NCBI RefSeq assembly: GCF_905163445.1
Contig: NW_024397002.1
Location: 1 to 64,000, forward strand
From: Pararge aegeria
Lineage: Eukaryota > Arthropoda > Insecta > Lepidoptera > Nymphalidae
Direction: 5' to 3'
DNA: 64,000 nucleotides
Shown: positions 60,101-64,000 of the stretch, piece by piece
How positions within the stretch are numbered: the stretch's first letter is position 1
How the letters are laid out: each line of letters opens with the position of its first letter
The notes under the pieces: generated by a model
What the model was told of the DNA's origin: nothing
The model's database searches: none
What the model saw: the letters and a program-made list of their open reading frames with translations, nothing else
Program-made: the position numbers and the translations under genes

Positions 60101-62954
60101 TTAGTCGTAGTTGCCGGTGGGCTGAGGTCTAAAGGAATCCAAACTAGTTTTAAAAGGTTTGGATAGGTTAGGTTAGGTTAGAACATGAATAAGACGGGTG
60201 CCCGGCCGCAGGCCGGTCACTTAGGTTCAGTTCCGTTTAAAAAAAAAAAAACAAAAAACAAAACGTACCAATACAAAGTACTCTTATTCATATTAGAAGA
60301 TATTGTAAAATAACAATTAATTTAATTTTTTTTTTTTTTTTTCACTTACACATTAGGCCCGTCGCGCCGCGCCACTACTATATGGGGCGAAGGTGCGAAG
60401 TCGACGGCGACGACAAAGTACCGAGTCTAAGGAGACTGATGGCGGCGCCACACAGTGGCGTTATGTCTCTATAAAAGTGGTGGTCTTTTATTATGTTATT
60501 TATTAATGGTATTATTTTAATATCATATCAATATTGTACCCCGCACAGGGGGGAGGTACGGGTAGGTAGTGACGAAAAATAACGATACGGGACTCTTACG
60601 AGGTCTCGCAATCGGAATGAGTACACTTTAAATATTTTAACGAGGTAAAATTTAAGGGCATTGAGGGTCTGGTGCCAGTGGTGGTTGATTAGATCCACAC
60701 ACTATACTTTTTATAATTATGTGGCGTTATGTCTCTATAAAAGTGGTGGTTTTTTATTATGTTATTTATTAATGGTATTTTTTTAATATCATATCAATAT
60801 TGTACCCCGCACGGGGGGAGGTAGGGGGGGGGTAGGTAGTGACGAAAAATAACGATACGGGACTCTTACGAGGTCTCGTAATCGGAATGAGTTTCTGCGA
60901 CTACCATTGTCTGTCGCGGGTAACGGGGAATCAGGGTTCGATTCCGGTGAGGGAGCCTGAGAAACTGCTACCACATCCAAGGAAGGCAGCAGGCGCGCAA
61001 ATTACCCACTCCCTGCACGGGGGGGGAGGTACGGGTAGGTAGTGACGAAAAATAACGATACGGGACTCTTACGAGGTCCCGTCATCGAATAATCAATACA
61101 CGAACTGCCCACACACTTGTAAATATAGACGCGCAAGATCGTTACACGAACCGCTTACCATTATAGTAAACTACTATGCAAACACACATAACATATACGC
61201 AATAAGAGAACTTTAAATTGGAGATTTTACCCTACCACACCCGTCTGTCTCATTCTGAAAACTATTCAAAATAATTGCTATTTTTCATTCTCATTCAAAT
61301 ATAAATAATAGTAAATAATATATAATTTTTGACTGAACTGAACCCAAGTGCCCGGCCTGTGGCCGGGCACCCCTCGTATTCATGTTCTAACCTAACCTAA
61401 CCTAAATCTAGTTTTGACACCTTTAGACTTTAGATTCAAGATTTAATGTGAATATATGCATTAATAAAAACTCATTACTATTTTAATACTAGTTATGCTG
61501 CTGTTGATGCACTGATGAAAGCCAGATATCTAGATCAGTGTTTAGTTAGTCGTAGTTGCCGGTGGGCTGAGGTCTAAAGGAATCCAAACTAGTTTTAAAA
61601 GGTTTGGATAGGTTAGGTTAGGTTAGAACATGAATAAGACGGGTGCCCGGCCGCAGGCCGGTCACTTAGGTTCAGTTCCGTTTAAAAAAAAAAAAACAAA
61701 AAACAAAACGTACCAATACAAAGTACTCTTATTCATATTAGAAGATATTGTAAAATAACAATTAATTTAATTTTTTTTTTTTTTTTTTCACTTACACATT
61801 AGGCCCGTCGCGCCGCGCCACTACTATATGGGGCGAAGGTGCGAAGTCGACGGCGACGACAAAGTACCGAGTCTAAGGAGACTGATGGCGGCGCCACACA
61901 GTGGCGTTATGTCTCTATAAAAGTGGTGGTCTTTTATTATGTTATTTATTAATGGTATTATTTTAATATCATATCAATATTGTACCCCGCACAGGGGGGA
62001 GGTACGGGTAGGTAGTGACGAAAAATAACGATACGGGACTCTTACGAGGTCTCGCAATCGGAATGAGTACACTTTAAATATTTTAACGAGGTAAAATTTA
62101 AGGGCATTGAGGGTCTGGTGCCAGTGGTGGTTGATTAGATCCACACACTATACTTTTTATAATTATGTGGCGTTATGTCTCTATAAAAGTGGTGGTCTTT
62201 TATTATGTTATTTATTAATGGTATTTTTTTAATATCATATCAATATTGTACCCCGCACGGGGGGAGGTAGGGGGGGGTAGGTAGTGACGAAAAATAACGA
62301 TACGGGACTCTTACGAGGTCTCGTAATCGGAATGAGTTTCTGCGACTACCATTGTCTGTCGCGGGTAACGGGGAATCAGGGTTCGATTCCGGTGAGGGAG
62401 CCTGAGAAACTGCTACCACATCCAAGGAAGGCAGCAGGCGCGTAAATTACCCACTCCCTGCACGGGGGGGGAGGTACGGGTAGGTAGTGACGAAAAATAA
62501 CGATACGGGACTCTTACGAGGGCCCGTCATCGAATAATCAATACACGAACTGCCCACACACTTGTAAATATAGACGCGCAAGATCGTTACACGAACCGCT
62601 TACCATTATAGTAAACTACTATGCAAACACACATAACATATACGCAATAAGAGAACTTTAAATTGAGATTTTTACCCTACCACACCGTCTGTCTCATTCT
62701 GAAAACTATTCAAAATAATTGCTATTTTTCATTCTCATTCAAATATAAATAATAGTAAATAATATATAATTTTTGACTGAACTGAACCCAAGTGCCCGGC
62801 CTGTGGCCGGGCACCCCTCGTATTCATGTTCTAACCTAACCTAACCTAAATCTAGTTTTGACACCTTTAGACTTTAGATTCAAGATTTAATGTGAATATA
62901 TGCATTAATAAAAACTCATTACTATTTTAAATACTAGTTATGCTGCTGTTGATG
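57177..62954 (+). repeat. Dimeric higher-order repeat, about 2,890-bp period
   Basis: Units 58620 and 61510 share three private changes: AGATATCTAG for AGATAGCTAG, GCGCGTAAATT for GCGCGCAAATT, and GAGGGCCCGTC. They alternate with units 57177 and 60065, which have a nine-G run in GTAGGGGGGGGGTAGG. The spacing 58620 to 61510 is 2,890 bp. Confidence 0.9.
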
Positions 62955-64000
62955 CACTGATGAAAGCCAGATAGCCTAGATCAGTGTTTAGTTAGTCGTA
63001 GTTGCCGGTGGGCTGAGGTCTAAAGGAATCCAAACTAGTTTTAAAAGGTTTGGATAGGTTAGGTTAGGTTAGAACATGAATAAGACGGGTGCCCGGCCGC
63101 AGGCCGGTCACTTAGGTTCAGTTCCGTTTAAAAAAAAAAAAACAAAAAACAAAACGTACCAATACAAAGTACTCTTATTCATATTAGAAGATATTGTAAA
63201 ATAACAATTAATTTAATTTTTTTTTTTTTTTTTTCACTTACACATTAGGCCCGTCGCGCGCGCCACTACTATATGGGGGGAAGGTGCGAAGTCGACGGCG
63301 ACGACAAAGTACCGAGTCTAAGGAGACTGATGGCGGCGCCACACAGTGGCGTTATGTCTCTATAAAAGTGGGTGGTCTTTTATTATGTTATTTATTAATG
63401 GGTATTATTTTAATATCATATCAATATTGTACCCCGCACAGGGGGGAGGTACGGGTAGGTAGTGACGAAAAATAACGATACGGGACTCTTACGAGGGTTC
63501 GCAATCGGAATGAGTACACTTTAAATATTTTAACGAGGTAAAATTTAAGGGCATTGAGGGTCTGGTGCCAGTGGTGGTTGATTAGATCCACACACTATAC
63601 TTTTTATAATTATGTGGCGTTATGTCTCTATAAAAGTGGTGGTCTTTTATTATGTTATTTATTAATGGTATTTTTTTAATATCATATCAATATTGTACCC
63701 CGCACGGGGGGAGGTAGGGGGGGGGTAGGTAGTGACGAAAAATAACGATACGGGACTCTTACGAGGTCTCGTAATCGGAATGAGTTTCTGCGACTACCAT
63801 TGTTTGTCGCGGGTAACGGGGAATCAGGGTTCGATTCCGGTGAGGGAGCCTGAGAAACTGCTACCACATCCAAGGAAGGCAGCAGGCGCGCAAATTCTAC
63901 CCACTCCCTGCACGGGGGGGGAGGTACGGGTAGGTAGTGACGAAAAATAACGATACGGGACTCTTACGAGGTCCCGTCATCGAATAATCAATACACGAAC
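62955..64000 (+). repeat. Partial last satellite unit, rich in small indels
   Basis: Cut by the window end. From about 62665 onward single-base insertions and losses accumulate (TTTTAAATACT, AGATAGCCTAG, GTCGCGCGCGCC, ATGGGGGGAAG, GTGGGTGG, AATTCTACCC), many in homopolymers, unlike any other unit. Confidence 0.85.

Larger units (their letters stand above)
30637..64000 (+). repeat. 33-kb tandem satellite array, about 1,445-bp unit, 18S rDNA-derived
   Basis: Unit starts, taken at CACTGATGAAAGCC: 30637, 32082, 33527, 34972, 36404, 37848, 39293, 40725, 42169, 43614, 45046, 46490, 48520, 49962, 51404, 52846, 54290, 55734, 57177, 58620, 60065, 61510 and 62955 (the last is cut by the window end). 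Lengths are 1432-1445 bp except the 2030-bp unit at 46490. Units differ at only a few sites each, so the array is young or well homogenised. Each unit has a 68-bp inverted repeat pair with TTAGG motifs, poly(A) and poly(T) runs, two copies of a segment of about 230 bp (GTGGCGTTATGTCTCTATAA to GGAATGAGT), and three 18S rRNA gene fragments. The short frames of 61-72 codons in every unit are by-products of the 18S sequence, not genes. Confidence 0.97.

Noticed and set aside
31367..63950. Repeated frames of 61-72 and 103 codons in every satellite unit as a tandem gene family
   Set aside because: They overlap on both strands, follow 18S-derived sequence, shift with G-run length and show no protein family features.
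30637..64000. CRISPR-like or rDNA gene array
   Set aside because: There are no short repeats with unique spacers, and the 18S parts are short, scrambled and mutated at invariant sites, with no 5.8S or 28S seen.

Overview
The window is nuclear DNA of an insect, most probably a butterfly or moth. Evidence: intron-containing animal genes with GC-rich exons in AT-rich introns; several LINE 3' ends and tRNA-derived SINEs of kinds I know from lepidopteran genomes; and TTAGG motifs (the insect telomere repeat) inside a satellite. The species cannot be named from the sequence alone.

Layout. (1) 15-7525, plus strand: the last six coding exons of a two-pore channel gene (TPC1/TPCN1 type). Its introns hold two copies of one LINE family and a 31-bp minisatellite. 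(2) 7526-12500: intergenic DNA with degenerate repeats and perfect hairpins. (3) 12709-23395, minus strand: a compact three-gene locus. BOLA2 (three exons) has a 6.2-kb first intron that contains a complete intronless ALG6 gene on the same strand. The last BOLA2 exon overlaps or abuts the first exon of mevalonate kinase (MVK, five exons). None of these exons needed a frameshift to assemble. (4) 24207-29934, minus strand: a decayed LINE with ORF1, endonuclease and reverse transcriptase. It is interrupted by a 1,871-bp P-element-like DNA transposon with 24-bp terminal inverted repeats, an exact 8-bp target duplication and a THAP-domain first exon. (5) 30637-64000: 33.4 kb of a roughly 1,445-bp tandem satellite (22 complete units and one partial) that runs off the right edge.

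The main find is that the satellite is built partly from fragments of the 18S ribosomal RNA gene. Each unit carries three rearranged, mutated 18S segments framed by 68-bp inverted repeats with TTAGG motifs. Diagnostic mutations show successive amplification rounds: an A-B-C higher-order repeat of 4,321 bp, a 1,442-bp monomer block, a 2,890-bp dimer block and a 587-bp internal duplication.

The host genes act in separate processes: TPC in endolysosomal cation flux, MVK in isoprenoid synthesis, ALG6 in dolichol-linked glycan assembly, and BOLA2 in cytosolic iron-sulfur and iron handling. MVK and ALG6 are both tied to dolichol, because the mevalonate pathway supplies it and ALG6 uses it. I treat that adjacency as probably coincidental.
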